A DNA stretch of 64,000 nucleotides from a virus: IMG/VR virus record IMGVR_UViG_3300042939_000736, positions 226,711 through 290,710 of that record. One strand, 5' to 3'. Made by a program: the position numbers and the translations under genes. Below are positions 36,114 through 42,892 of this stretch, piece by piece. The notes beneath the pieces were generated by a model. That model was not told the origin of the DNA and did not search any database. It saw only the letters and a list, made by a program, of their open reading frames with translations. Each line of letters starts with the position of its first letter. The stretch's first letter is position 1.

Positions 36114-36707
36114 ATGTTGTTAAACGAGCTGGCAAAAAAATATGGTACAGATAAAAAAATTCCAGATGGTATAAAATGTCAAAATGGTCTTTTAGGTCAT
36201 GGATACACCGTACACTACGAAAAAATATTAAAAAACAGAAACATCAAAACTATGTTAGAAATAGGGGTTTCTTTTGGTGGATCTATTAAAATGTGGAATG
36301 AATACTTCAAAGGGAAATGTCACATTACAGGAATTGATATTAACGAGAAAAGATTTAGAAAAAAAGACTTAGAAAATAAGAACATAAGGATCAAACTTGG
36401 TAGTCAAAACGATGTTAAATTTTTGAAGTCGTTATGTGATATTAAATATGATTTTATAGTTGATGATGGAAGTCATAAAAGTGGGGATCAAATAATATCC
36501 TTTAATAATTTATTTAACAATATGAATAGTGGTGGTGTCTATATTATCGAAGATCTTCATGTTGCAAAAAAAACGGAACATATTTTTGAATCTATTAACA
36601 CTAACGATGAATTTTATAAATTACATTTAGATGAAACAGTAATAAAAAATATTAAATCTGTTGAATTTTATGAATCAAATAAATTGTGTGTTATTTATAG
36701 GAAATGA
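36114..36707 (+). CDS. Sugar O-methyltransferase-like enzyme, 197 aa
   Basis: LNELAKKYGTDKKIPDG, then TMLEIGVSFGGSIKMWNEYF (SAM-binding), ITGIDINEKRF, YDFIVDDGSHKSGDQI and GGVYIIEDLH fit the class I methyltransferases related to macrolide and rhamnosyl O-methyltransferases (MycE/MycF and CmcI-like), which use a metal held by the D-D and E-D residues. Placed between glycosyltransferases, it most likely methylates a sugar of the same glycan. The stop overlaps the next start. Confidence 0.85.
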   Translation: MLLNELAKKYGTDKKIPDGIKCQNGLLGHGYTVHYEKILKNRNIKTMLEIGVSFGGSIKMWNEYFKGKCHITGIDINEKRFRKKDLENKNIRIKLGSQNDVKFLKSLCDIKYDFIVDDGSHKSGDQIISFNNLFNNMNSGGVYIIEDLHVAKKTEHIFESINTNDEFYKLHLDETVIKNIKSVEFYESNKLCVIYRK

Positions 36708-37765
36708 TATCAATAATAGTCACCGCATATAATAATAAAAATTACATTCATGAATGTTTACAAAGCATTATAGAATCTTGTGGTGATGTAGATTTTGAAA
36801 TTTTGTTGGGTATTGATAATTGTACATCAACTTTGAAATCCGTGTTTCAAAAACACAAAAAATACAAAAATTTAAAAATACTCTTTTTCAAAAATAGAGT
36901 CGGAACTTACATTATAAGAAATAGTCTTGTGCCAATTTCAAAGTATGATAATATTTTATTTTTTGATTCTGATGACATCATGAAAAAAAATATGATTAAT
37001 GATTTATTGTATAATATAAAAAAATATGACTGTGTTAAACCTATGTTTTCTGGATTTAAAGATGGAGATGATATTACTTTACCCAAATTTAACACACAAA
37101 AAAACACATTTGGTGAAGGGGTATTTGCAATAAAGAAAAATGTTTTTAACGAAATGAACGGGTTTGAGCCATGGGTCTGTGCGGCAGATTCAGAGTTCAA
37201 TTGGAGGTTGAGAATGAACAACAAAACTTTTAAATACATAGAAAGGGTTTGTTTTTATTATAGAAGACATTCTACAAGTTTAACAACAAATCAAGAAACT
37301 GGAATGAGATCTAAATTGAGAATGAAATATCATATTTTAACTAAAAACAAAAAAAATACTAAATCATTCTCACCATTGGATGAGATGGTTGTTTCGAAAT
37401 TCATAGAAATAACTAACCATAATATTGATAATTTTTTAATAGACCAATTAAACCCTTCATTTGAAATACCTGAAGATAAAGGTCCCTTAGATGTTAACAA
37501 TAATGAAAATGTAATTTCATTGATTTTTAATAAAACACCCAAGAAAGTTGTAGAACCAAATAAAAAACCAAAAGTTCAAATAGTTTCTAATAATCCAATA
37601 AATAATATATTAGTTAGAAAACCGAAAGTTGTTGATAAAGATAAAATCACTAAACAAAGACAAAATATTATTAACATAAAACAAAAAACTAATAGAGAAG
37701 TTTTTAACGAAATACACCCATCAAAACCAAACCGAAGATTGGATCTTCCAAATATTAGGTTATAA
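36704..37765 (+). CDS. GT2 glycosyltransferase with disordered tail, 353 aa
   Basis: ISIIVTAYNNKNYIHECLQS, NILFFDSDDIMKKNMI (D-S-D-D) and GFEPWVCAADSEFNWRL give a GT-A family 2 catalytic domain in residues 1-235. The last 110 residues are Lys/Asn/Pro-rich and probably unfolded, ending in a short conserved-looking piece (EIHPSKPNRRLDLPNIRL), which may attach the enzyme to a target. ATGA overlap with the methyltransferase. Confidence 0.85.
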   Translation: MISIIVTAYNNKNYIHECLQSIIESCGDVDFEILLGIDNCTSTLKSVFQKHKKYKNLKILFFKNRVGTYIIRNSLVPISKYDNILFFDSDDIMKKNMINDLLYNIKKYDCVKPMFSGFKDGDDITLPKFNTQKNTFGEGVFAIKKNVFNEMNGFEPWVCAADSEFNWRLRMNNKTFKYIERVCFYYRRHSTSLTTNQETGMRSKLRMKYHILTKNKKNTKSFSPLDEMVVSKFIEITNHNIDNFLIDQLNPSFEIPEDKGPLDVNNNENVISLIFNKTPKKVVEPNKKPKVQIVSNNPINNILVRKPKVVDKDKITKQRQNIINIKQKTNREVFNEIHPSKPNRRLDLPNIRL

Positions 37766-37807
37766 ATTTACATTTTGATTTTTATTTTTTATTTTTAAAA
37801 TAAAAAA

Positions 37808-37987
37808 ATGTACGTTATAATCAAACATGTTAAAATGTCCGATAATAAAAAAAGGATACCTGTGATAATTCTTGATAGCCAAAATGAAATTTGGGAGTTT
37901 GAAGATTATGAAGAAGCTAAAAAAATGAAAGATATTTTTGAAACTAATTCTGATTCTGGTCACATATATGAAGTAAAAAAAATATAA
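37808..37987 (+). CDS. Hypothetical protein, 59 aa
   Basis: Frame MYVIIKHVKMSDNKKRIPVI, then IWEFEDYEEAKKMKDIFETN. Its ordered alpha/beta pattern and tight spacing to the next frame argue for coding. I recall similar small proteins in T4-like phages without function. Confidence 0.6.
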   Translation: MYVIIKHVKMSDNKKRIPVIILDSQNEIWEFEDYEEAKKMKDIFETNSDSGHIYEVKKI

Positions 37988-37988
37988 A

Positions 37989-38105
37989 ATGGAAGATATT
38001 CTATATGAAATACATAATGAATTTGTAAATTCTGAAGATTTTGACAAAATGTTATATGAAATGTTAATTTATTCAGAAAAGTATTGTCAATTAAAAAAAG
38101 ATTAG
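37989..38105 (+). CDS. Small acidic protein, 38 aa
   Basis: Frame MEDILYEIHNEFVNSEDFDK, then KYCQLKKD; starts 1 base after the previous stop. Confidence 0.5.
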   Translation: MEDILYEIHNEFVNSEDFDKMLYEMLIYSEKYCQLKKD

Positions 38106-38115
38106 TATATTTGTA
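38103..38115 (+). promoter_or_regulatory. Host-like -7 box TATATTTG
   Basis: TAGTATATTTGTA: a TAnnTTTG box at the head of the tRNA island, likely driving the short leader transcript and perhaps the tRNAs. Confidence 0.45.
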
Positions 38116-38158
38116 AAGGAATTAGAACTTTTTAAAAAAACTGTATAATTATAATAAA

Positions 38159-38266
38159 ATGAAAAATACACTCAGACATATGGTCATTTGTAACAAGCCG
38201 AGCAATCAGTGGTCGTTTAGCTATATTACGCGTAATCAGTCAAGGGTATTTTCACTTATGAGTTAA
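38159..38266 (+). CDS. Possible 35-aa peptide or structured leader
   Basis: The frame MKNTLRHMVICNKPSNQWSF, then SRVFSLMS is open, but the base composition is unlike the genes nearby and includes the perfect palindrome ATTACGCGTAAT. A structured RNA ending at the next terminator is an equal alternative. Confidence 0.3.
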   Translation: MKNTLRHMVICNKPSNQWSFSYITRNQSRVFSLMS

Positions 38267-38297
38267 AAACGTTTAACTAACATAATAGAAGGAATGT

Positions 38298-38329
38298 AAA
38301 ACCCGAGACTTAAAAATCTCGGGTTTTTT
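38298..38329 (+). terminator. Terminator before the tRNA island
   Basis: AAAACCCGAGA, loop, TCTCGGGTTTTTTG. Confidence 0.85.
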
Positions 38330-38340
38330 GTTTTATATTA

Positions 38341-38412
38341 GCTCTGTAAGCATTGTTGGAGATGCGCCTGACTTGTAATCAGGAGAAATCAGTTCGATTC
38401 TGGTACGGAGCT
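38341..38412 (+). tRNA. tRNA-Thr (TGT)
   Basis: Acceptor GCTCTGT/ACGGAGC; anticodon arm CCTGA-CTTGTAA-TCAGG. CCA not encoded. First of the island. Confidence 0.85.
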
Positions 38413-38419
38413 CAAAAAG

Positions 38420-38430
38420 GTTCTTTGACA
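38420..38430 (+). promoter_or_regulatory. boxA-like GTTCTTTGACA
   Basis: One of four copies of GTTCTTTGA[A/C/T] in stable-RNA leaders of this window; resembles rRNA boxA antitermination sites. Confidence 0.45.
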
Positions 38431-38445
38431 TATTGGTCTTTATAG

Positions 38446-38516
38446 TGTTCCCTCGTCTAATGGCAGGACACGCGGTTTTGGTCCGTGGAATTGGGGTTCG
38501 AGTCCCTGGGGAACAA
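38446..38516 (+). tRNA. tRNA-Gln (TTG)
   Basis: Acceptor TGTTCCC/GGGAACA; anticodon arm CGCGG-TTTTGGT-CCGTG. Confidence 0.85.
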
Positions 38517-38522
38517 CAATAA

Positions 38523-38606
38523 GGAAGAGTAATCACAACGGCTTGTGACTCCGTCTTGAAAACGGCAGGTACTGAAAGGTATGGGGATCGACACCTCACT
38601 CTTCCT
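38523..38606 (+). tRNA. tRNA-Ser (TGA)
   Basis: Acceptor GGAAGAG/CTCTTCC; anticodon loop CTTGAAA; long variable arm, as expected for Ser. Confidence 0.85.
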
Positions 38607-38615
38607 CAACAATAA

Positions 38616-38688
38616 CTAGGTGTAGCTCAGATGGTAGAGCGGGTGGTTTGGGACCATCAGGCCGCAGGTTCGATCCCTGTCACTTAGA
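38616..38688 (+). tRNA. tRNA-Pro (TGG)
   Basis: Acceptor CTAGGTG/CACTTAG; anticodon arm GGTGG-TTTGGGA-CCATC. Confidence 0.85.
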
Positions 38689-38692
38689 CAAC

Positions 38693-38768
38693 GTCTTCGT
38701 AGCTCAGTTGGTTTTAGAGCACCTCACTTTTAATGAGGGGGTCACAGGTTCGAGCCCTGTCGGGGACA
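38693..38768 (+). tRNA. tRNA-Lys (TTT)
   Basis: Acceptor GTCTTCG/CGGGGAC; anticodon arm CCTCA-CTTTTAA-TGAGG. Confidence 0.85.
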
Positions 38769-38810
38769 CAAAAATTTAGTAAAACTGAGCGATTTATACC
38801 AAAAAATGGT

Positions 38811-38818
38811 TATATTTG
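38811..38818 (+). promoter_or_regulatory. Host-like -7 box TATATTTG
   Basis: TAnnTTTG 18 bases before tRNA-Val, so probably an internal promoter of the island. Confidence 0.45.
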
Positions 38819-38835
38819 CGTAAATAAACTAAAAA

Positions 38836-38909
38836 ACACTCTTAGCTCAGATGGTAGTAGCGGTTGTCTTACATACAACAGGTCACAGGTTCGATCCCTG
38901 TAGGGTGTA
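38836..38909 (+). tRNA. tRNA-Val (TAC)
   Basis: Acceptor ACACTCT/AGGGTGT; anticodon arm GTTGT-CTTACAT-ACAAC. Confidence 0.85.
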
Positions 38910-38915
38910 CAATAA

Positions 38916-39001
38916 GGGAGAGTTGAGCAATTGGTTGGCTCAGCAGACTGTAAATCTGTCGTCGTAAGACCTTGGGGGTTCGAGTCCCTCCTCTCCCACC
39001 A
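38916..39001 (+). tRNA. tRNA-Tyr (GTA), CCA encoded
   Basis: Acceptor GGGAGAG/CTCTCCC followed by ACCA; anticodon arm GCAGA-CTGTAAA-TCTGT; long variable arm. Confidence 0.9.
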
Positions 39002-39007
39002 CAAAAA

Positions 39008-39080
39008 GGACAAGTAGCTCAATTGGTAGAGCACCGCACTGTTAATGCGGGGGTTACAGGATCGTACCCTGTCTTGTCCG
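39008..39080 (+). tRNA. tRNA-Asn (GTT)
   Basis: Acceptor GGACAAG/CTTGTCC; anticodon arm CCGCA-CTGTTAA-TGCGG. T loop reads ATCGTAC instead of TTCGATT-like, slightly atypical. Confidence 0.85.
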
Positions 39081-39086
39081 CAATAA

Positions 39087-39159
39087 GTTCACGTAGCTCA
39101 ATTGGTAGAGCGCCGATCTGATACGTCGGAGGTAATGGGATCGTAACCCGTCGTGAACA
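39087..39159 (+). tRNA. tRNA-Ile (GAT)
   Basis: Acceptor GTTCACG/CGTGAAC; anticodon arm CCGAT-CTGATAC-GTCGG. Confidence 0.85.
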
Positions 39160-39163
39160 CTAC

Positions 39164-39247
39164 GGAAGATAAACCTTGATGGCGATAGGGTCCGCCTGCT
39201 AAGCGAGATGTACCTTTGGGTATTTGGTTCGATTCCAATGTCTTCCG
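39164..39247 (+). tRNA. tRNA-Ser (GCT)
   Basis: Acceptor GGAAGAT/GTCTTCC; anticodon loop CTGCTAA; long variable arm (GAGATGTACCTTTGGGTAT). The anticodon stem is imperfect. Confidence 0.75.
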
Positions 39248-39253
39248 CAAAAC

Positions 39254-39323
39254 GCCGATAGGAAAGGTTTCCGATCCGGGCTCATATCCTGGATGTCATT
39301 GGGTTCGATACCCTTTATCGGTA
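39254..39323 (+). tRNA. tRNA with CAT anticodon (Met or Ile2)
   Basis: Acceptor GCCGATA/TATCGGT; anticodon arm CCGGG-CTCATAT-CCTGG. Whether the C34 is modified to lysidine (Ile) cannot be read from sequence. Confidence 0.75.
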
Positions 39324-39330
39324 CTACATG

Positions 39331-39403
39331 GTGTATGTAGCTCAGTTGGCAGAGTGCTTGATTGTGGTTCAAGAGGTCATGGGTTCGACCCCCATCATAC
39401 ACA
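39331..39403 (+). tRNA. tRNA-His (GTG)
   Basis: Acceptor GTGTATG/CATACAC; anticodon arm CTTGA-TTGTGGT-TCAAG. Confidence 0.85.
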
Positions 39404-39406
39404 CAA

Positions 39407-39499
39407 ATAGTTCACAACGGACAAGGCTTAGGCTCAAAGTGTGAGGTTATAATTCCTTATATTCCCTGAGGTGGGTGGCGAGTGGTTGACCAGAACTAT
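39407..39499 (+). ncRNA. Structured RNA element 1 between tRNAs
   Basis: A 93-base segment closed by ATAGTTC/GAACTAT (7 bp, perfect). It has no T arm or anticodon arm. It shares ACAACGGACA with element 2. Its composition (~48% GC) is far above that of nearby coding DNA, which points to RNA. Confidence 0.5.
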
Positions 39500-39503
39500 T
39501 TAT

Positions 39504-39575
39504 ACCTTCGTAGCTTAATGGAAAAGCCTCAGAATACGAATCTGATGATTGGGAGTTCGACCCTCTCCGAAGGTA
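39504..39575 (+). tRNA. tRNA-Arg (ACG)
   Basis: Acceptor ACCTTCG/CGAAGGT; anticodon arm TCAGA-ATACGAA-TCTGA. A34 would need conversion to inosine by the host enzyme. Confidence 0.85.
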
Positions 39576-39580
39576 CAAAA

Positions 39581-39705
39581 GATGATAGGAAGCGTAGAAC
39601 AACGGACACGGAGGGGTGTTCGCAAGGGTACACACTAAGAATATATTTCTCTCTAAGGGTGTGTGAAGTCATACGATGGGATTCCTGATAAAGTTGTTCA
39701 TCATC
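39581..39705 (+). ncRNA. Structured RNA element 2 between tRNAs
   Basis: A 125-base segment closed by GATGAT/ATCATC and, inside a bulge, GAACAAC/GTTGTTC (7 bp). An inner hairpin ACACAC/GTGTGT is visible. It shares ACAACGGACA with element 1. Not a tRNA by any reading I tried. Confidence 0.5.
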
Positions 39706-39713
39706 TTTTATTT

Positions 39714-39785
39714 ACCCCTTTCGTATAATGGAAGTACAACACTCTTCTAAGGTGTCAGGTTGGAGTTCGAATCTCTGAGGGGGTA
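39714..39785 (+). tRNA. tRNA-Arg (TCT), first copy
   Basis: Acceptor ACCCCTT/AGGGGGT; anticodon arm ACACT-CTTCTAA-GGTGT. Confidence 0.85.
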
Positions 39786-39796
39786 CAACAAAATAC

Positions 39797-39867
39797 GCGT
39801 CTCTGGTGTAATGGTAGCATGATGGATTCCAAACCCATCGGTCAGGGTTCGAGCCCTTGGGGACGCG
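39797..39867 (+). tRNA. tRNA-Trp (CCA)
   Basis: Acceptor GCGTCTC/GGGACGC; loop TTCCAAA gives anticodon CCA, with one A-C mismatch at the base of the stem. Confidence 0.8.
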
Positions 39868-39875
39868 CTAATTAA

Positions 39876-39948
39876 GGACAGGTAGCTCAGTTGGTAGAGC
39901 GTTGGACTGAAGATCCAAGCGTCGGGGGTTCAATTCCCTCCCTGTCCA
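39876..39948 (+). tRNA. tRNA-Phe (GAA)
   Basis: Acceptor GGACAGG/CCTGTCC; anticodon arm TTGGA-CTGAAGA-TCCAA. Confidence 0.9.
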
Positions 39949-39958
39949 CAAAATAAAA

Positions 39959-39990
39959 TTTGTAATTTCTAACAAAAACCATTATCTTTG
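39959..39990 (+). promoter_or_regulatory. Bacteroidota-type promoter (TTTG-20-TATCTTTG)
   Basis: TTTG at 39959-39962 and TATCTTTG at 39983-39990, 20 bases apart, a textbook host sigma-A match, directly before the protease-like gene. The leader is only a few bases. Confidence 0.7.
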
Positions 39991-39994
39991 TATA

Positions 39995-40489
39995 ATGAAA
40001 CATTTACCATACGAAGCTACAGGAAAGGCAATTAAGGGATATTCTGAATCAGAAACCGCTAGACGTGAAACAAATGACTGTGTGGTTAGAGCATTTGCAT
40101 CGTCATTTGAAGTGTCTTATGATTATGCCCATAAGTTTGTTGCGGATGAATTTGGTAGAAGACCAAGAAAAGGAACTTACGGAACTGTATCAAAACTTGT
40201 CAAAATGGCCGACAGTTTATTTAAAGTTAATGGTAAAAAAGTTTGTCCTGTTGGTATTAGACACAACGATAATATGTTAAGATCTTTGATGTATGATGTT
40301 AAAGTGAAAGGGGAAATTAAAAAAAGAAATATGACTGTTGGGACATTTGTTAAACAAAATCCAAAAGGAACTTTTTTTGTTTTGGTTAGACGACACGCAT
40401 TTACAATCAAAGATGGTGTTGTAATTGGTAATTGGGATGACGCTATAAAAACAAAAAGACCAATGAGATGTGCCTTCAGAATTAAATAA
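39995..40489 (+). CDS. Papain/C39-like cysteine protease, 164 aa
   Basis: The order NDCVVRAFASSF (C29), VRRHAFTI (H134) and GNWDD (N146/D148) gives the Cys-His-Asn/Asp triad of papain-fold proteases, and GTFVKQNPKGTFFVLV is a typical core strand. Similar small proteins recur in large phages, often called C39-like. Its target is unknown; anti-host proteolysis is possible. A strong host-type promoter implies early expression. Confidence 0.75.
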   Translation: MKHLPYEATGKAIKGYSESETARRETNDCVVRAFASSFEVSYDYAHKFVADEFGRRPRKGTYGTVSKLVKMADSLFKVNGKKVCPVGIRHNDNMLRSLMYDVKVKGEIKKRNMTVGTFVKQNPKGTFFVLVRRHAFTIKDGVVIGNWDDAIKTKRPMRCAFRIK

Positions 40490-40501
40490 AAAAATAAAAA
40501 A

Positions 40502-40957
40502 ATGAACCGTGTATTTAGAACGGTGGAAGGGGTTTCTATACCTGATATTGTAAAACATACTATTGATATTCTTAAAGAATGTCCATATGCTGAAATACAC
40601 ATTGGTACAGACTCACAAAACCATAGAAGATCAACCGTGTATGTTACGGCAATAGCATATAGATATGGTAACCGTGGGGTTCACTACATTTATCATAAAC
40701 AAAAAATTAAAAAAATTCGTGATAAGTGGACAAGATTATGGAATGAAGCTGATTATTCGATCGAAGTTGCAAATTGGTTGACAAATAAAATAAAGGTTCA
40801 AGTTGAAATAGACCTTGATTACAATTATCAAGAAAAGTACTTCAGTTCGAAGTTAGTTGGTCCAGCGGTTGGGTGGGTACAATCGTTAGGTTATAAGGCA
40901 AATATAAAACCAAATAATCAAATTGCAACAAGAGCGGCAGACCACCACTGTCGTTAA
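40502..40957 (+). CDS. RNase H-like protein (DUF458/YkuK type), 151 aa
   Basis: AEIHIGTDSQNHRRSTVYVTAI (D37 as first metal ligand), then an aromatic helix and EIDLDYN, match the RNase H-like DUF458 family. These are predicted nucleases with unproven substrates. The tRNA-Cys follows 3 bases after the stop, so its transcript runs into tRNAs. Confidence 0.75.
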   Translation: MNRVFRTVEGVSIPDIVKHTIDILKECPYAEIHIGTDSQNHRRSTVYVTAIAYRYGNRGVHYIYHKQKIKKIRDKWTRLWNEADYSIEVANWLTNKIKVQVEIDLDYNYQEKYFSSKLVGPAVGWVQSLGYKANIKPNNQIATRAADHHCR

Positions 40958-40959
40958 TT

Positions 40960-41031
40960 GGTCGGGTGTCTGATGGGTAAAGTCTCGGTCTGCAAAACCG
41001 TAGTATGTGGGTTCGAATCCCACCCCGACCT
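40960..41031 (+). tRNA. tRNA-Cys (GCA)
   Basis: Acceptor GGTCGGG/CCCGACC; anticodon stem CGGT/ACCG with loop CTGCAAA. Confidence 0.9.
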
Positions 41032-41040
41032 CAACAAAAT

Positions 41041-41114
41041 GCCCCTATGGCGGAATTGGTATACGCGTGTGACTTAGGATCACAATCTTGCAGGTTCGAG
41101 TCCTGCTGGGGGTA
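41041..41114 (+). tRNA. tRNA-Leu (TAG)
   Basis: Acceptor GCCCCTA/TGGGGGT (G-U first pair); anticodon stem GTGA/TCAC with loop CTTAGGA. Leu-type D arm (TGGCGGAATTGG). Confidence 0.8.
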
Positions 41115-41153
41115 CAAATATTTTTATTAGTATATTTATACTAAAAGATTATT

Positions 41154-41744
41154 ATGAAAAAGATTATAAGACTTACTGAATCAGATCTCGCTCGTATAGT
41201 TGGACGAGTTATTAAAGAAGAATATGATGAAGATGATGAAGTGGAGGTTACACCTGAAATGATTATCAAAATGCTTATGGATAGTGCCGAATCAACCCCA
41301 CAAGAAAATTATGATGACCTATATGATTGGATGCAAGATGTATTTTCACCGGTTGAAAGTGAACTTGAGGATATGGGGTATGATATTGACGACCTTCGTA
41401 TGACATATGATGATGTTATAATGAGTTTATGGGATGATAATGATGAAGATGATGAGGAATCATTATATGAATCAGATCTCGCTCGTATCGTTAAACAAGT
41501 TATTAGTGAATCTAAAAAGAATCTTAGTAAATCTGAAATATTGAAGATGTCAAAAGATGAGCTAAAAGATGTTTATGGTGAATTGGAAGTAAAAGGTGAG
41601 TATCACGGAAACAAAGGAACATTCCACCACTTCAAAAGAACTGCAATCGGAGATATTGTCTGTAGTTTTAGAACTGATGACTCAACACCATCAGGATTGA
41701 AAAGAAATACTCAAGGAATTAAAGTCAAAAATTTAGATTTTTAA
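41154..41744 (+). CDS. Leader-bearing acidic protein with internal second leader, 196 aa
   Basis: Residues 1-23 (MKKIIRLTESDLARIVGRVI, then KEE) are the shared leader. A second copy (YESDLARIVKQVISES) lies at residues ~105-120, and the DNA of the two copies is identical over 20 bases (41178-41197 and 41469-41488). Between them the protein is acidic; after the second copy is a small domain (SKDELKDVYGELEVKGEYHG...RTAIGDIVCSFR). It looks like two leader genes fused by recombination at the leader. Late-type sequence TATATTTATA precedes it. Confidence 0.7.
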   Translation: MKKIIRLTESDLARIVGRVIKEEYDEDDEVEVTPEMIIKMLMDSAESTPQENYDDLYDWMQDVFSPVESELEDMGYDIDDLRMTYDDVIMSLWDDNDEDDEESLYESDLARIVKQVISESKKNLSKSEILKMSKDELKDVYGELEVKGEYHGNKGTFHHFKRTAIGDIVCSFRTDDSTPSGLKRNTQGIKVKNLDF

Positions 41745-41803
41745 TAAAACTTGACACTTTTGAAATTATTAGTATATTTATAAAACAAATTAAAAAACCG
41801 CAA

Positions 41804-41872
41804 ATGAAAAATTTACACATATTATTGATAGGGGGCGATTTAGCTGAAGCAACTTTCAAGAAGAGGGTGTAA
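41804..41872 (+). CDS. Possible 22-aa peptide
   Basis: MKNLHILLIGGDLAEATFKK and RV, between a TTGACA/TATATTTA promoter-like pair (41751-41780) and a terminator. A regulatory leader peptide or a small RNA are both possible. Confidence 0.3.
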   Translation: MKNLHILLIGGDLAEATFKKRV

Positions 41873-41895
41873 TATTTTATACATTTAATATTTAG

Positions 41896-41926
41896 AACCC
41901 CTCTTCCAAAAAAGAGGGGTTTTTTG
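41896..41926 (+). terminator. Terminator hairpin
   Basis: AACCCCTCTT, loop, AAGAGGGGTTTTTTG. Confidence 0.85.
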
Positions 41927-41932
41927 TTTTAG

Positions 41933-41942
41933 GTTCTTTGAA
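41933..41942 (+). promoter_or_regulatory. boxA-like GTTCTTTGAA
   Basis: Second copy of the motif, 14 bases before tRNA-Leu(TAA). Confidence 0.45.
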
Positions 41943-41956
41943 ATAATGGTAATAAT

Positions 41957-42041
41957 GGTTCGGTGGTGGAATTGGCAATACACGACAGGTTTAAGCCCTG
42001 TTTCCCATTGAGGATTGTGGGTTCGAGTCCCACCCGGACTA
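41957..42041 (+). tRNA. tRNA-Leu (TAA)
   Basis: Acceptor GGTTCGG/CCGGACT; anticodon arm ACAGG-TTTAAGC-CCTGT; long variable arm. Confidence 0.85.
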
Positions 42042-42048
42042 CAACAAA

Positions 42049-42140
42049 AACACATAAACTTTGGTTCCCACACAGCGGTGAGACGGGGTAAGTTATATAC
42101 AATTTCTCGGGGCTGGAAGTAGAAAGCCAAAGAATGTGTT
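42049..42140 (+). ncRNA. Structured RNA element 3 between tRNAs
   Basis: A 92-base segment closed by AACACAT/ATGTGTT (7 bp) and CTTTGG/CCAAAG (6 bp) separated by small bulges. No tRNA arms. Confidence 0.5.
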
Positions 42141-42203
42141 TTTTTAAAAAAAACTTTACAAAGTATTTGGTAGAACAAAATAAAAAATTTAATTTTGTAA
42201 TAA

Positions 42204-42320
42204 ATGAAGACAATTGAAGTTACATATCAAGAAATCAAAATGGCAACAAGGCCAAATGTGTATAAAAATAAAAAAAAATACACAAGAAAAGAAAAACATA
42301 AAAAAGATTTGGTAGATTAA
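42204..42320 (+). CDS. Small basic protein, 38 aa
   Basis: Frame MKTIEVTYQEIKMATRPNVY followed by a Lys-rich tail. TAATTTTG lies 8 bases upstream, a host-like box. Confidence 0.45.
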   Translation: MKTIEVTYQEIKMATRPNVYKNKKKYTRKEKHKKDLVD

Positions 42321-42339
42321 AAAAAATCTTATATCTTTG
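42308..42339 (+). promoter_or_regulatory. Bacteroidota-type promoter (TTTG-20-TATCTTTG)
   Basis: TTTG 42308-42311 and TATCTTTG 42332-42339, spacing 20; it starts the second half of the RNA island. Confidence 0.7.
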
Positions 42340-42350
42340 TTAAACAAATG

Positions 42351-42391
42351 ACGGGGGTAGGAAAATTAGTGTTGTGGATTCCTACTCCCGT
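42351..42391 (+). ncRNA. Leader hairpin at start of RNA transcript
   Basis: ACGGGGGTAGGAA pairs with TTCCTACTCCCGT, one mismatch, ~15-base loop, just after the promoter; a 5' stabilising or regulatory hairpin. No T run follows, so not a terminator. Confidence 0.5.
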
Positions 42392-42406
42392 GTAAAAGGG
42401 AAGAAA

Positions 42407-42416
42407 GTTCTTTGAT
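42407..42416 (+). promoter_or_regulatory. boxA-like GTTCTTTGAT
   Basis: Third copy, 16 bases after the leader hairpin. The ~110 bases up to the next tRNA-like RNA contain pairings TGGTTG/CAACCA and CTCGTT/AACGAG, so are also structured. Confidence 0.45.
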
Positions 42417-42529
42417 TTAAAATATTGTGGTTGTAAGCAATGGGAAACTCGTTAAGTACATCAACCAGTTGGCTCAAGATGGTGAAACGAGAGTGTGAGT
42501 CAACTACTAAATCACAAAAAAAATGAAAT

Positions 42530-42654
42530 AGGCAAGTGGCGGAATTTATGGCAGACGCTTAGGTTGATTCCCCGTAAGAAGTCACCGAGATATAGCTGGG
42601 GATGTCTCTTGAAAAGGGAACTATATCGTACAGGTTCGAATCCTGTTTTGCCTA
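42530..42654 (+). tRNA. Anomalous 125-base Leu-type tRNA-like RNA
   Basis: Acceptor AGGCAAG/TTTGCCT, a Leu-type D arm (GGCGGAATTTATGGCAGAC) and a perfect T arm (ACAGG-TTCGAAT-CCTGT) are present, but the central part is about 40 bases too long. It includes a helix GATATAG/CTATATC. The anticodon cannot be assigned. An insertion, a very long variable arm or an intron could explain it. Confidence 0.5.
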
Positions 42655-42660
42655 CACATC

Positions 42661-42731
42661 GCGGGATGTGGAAGATGGTTATCCGCTCGGTCTCATAAGC
42701 CGAGATCGCCGGTTCGAGTCCGGCTCCCGCA
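42661..42731 (+). tRNA. tRNA-Met (CAT), initiator-like
   Basis: Acceptor GCGGGAT/CTCCCGC (last pair open); loop CTCATAA. The acceptor and CCCGCAA end recall bacterial initiator tRNAs, but the three G-C pairs of the initiator anticodon stem are not complete. Confidence 0.7.
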
Positions 42732-42737
42732 ACTTAA

Positions 42738-42797
42738 AGGGTGGATAGGTGGAAGGGCCTTTCCTGAAAGACGGTTTACTAGGCCCGTGTCCACCCT
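42738..42797 (+). ncRNA. Structured RNA element 4 between tRNAs
   Basis: A 60-base segment: AGGGTGGA/TCCACCCT (8 bp) outside, GGGCCT/AGGCCC (6 bp) inside. A simple two-helix rod; too short for a tRNA and no T arm. Confidence 0.5.
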
Positions 42798-42808
42798 ACT
42801 GAATTTAT

Positions 42809-42889
42809 GCTGACGTACCAGTGGATGCTTATATCATCTATACCTGTAGCGGTAAGTTGAAAACGTTGGTTCGAATCCAACCGTCAGTA
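42809..42889 (+). tRNA. Anomalous tRNA-like RNA, possibly Ile (TAT)
   Basis: Acceptor GCTGACG/CGTCAGT and T arm GTTGG-TTCGAAT-CCAAC are good. The best anticodon arm is GGATG-CTTATAT-CATCT (TAT), but it leaves almost no D arm and a 25-base variable region with TACC/GGTA. Assignment uncertain. Confidence 0.45.
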
Positions 42890-42892
42890 CGG

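Noticed and set aside
38333-39635. Several minus- and plus-strand open frames over the tRNA cluster
   Set aside because: They translate tRNA sequence in reverse (for example repeated CRRDSNPQ-like peptides from T arms) and are artefacts.
42351-42391. Long hairpin as a terminator
   Set aside because: No T run follows, and it lies just after a promoter, so a leader hairpin fits better.
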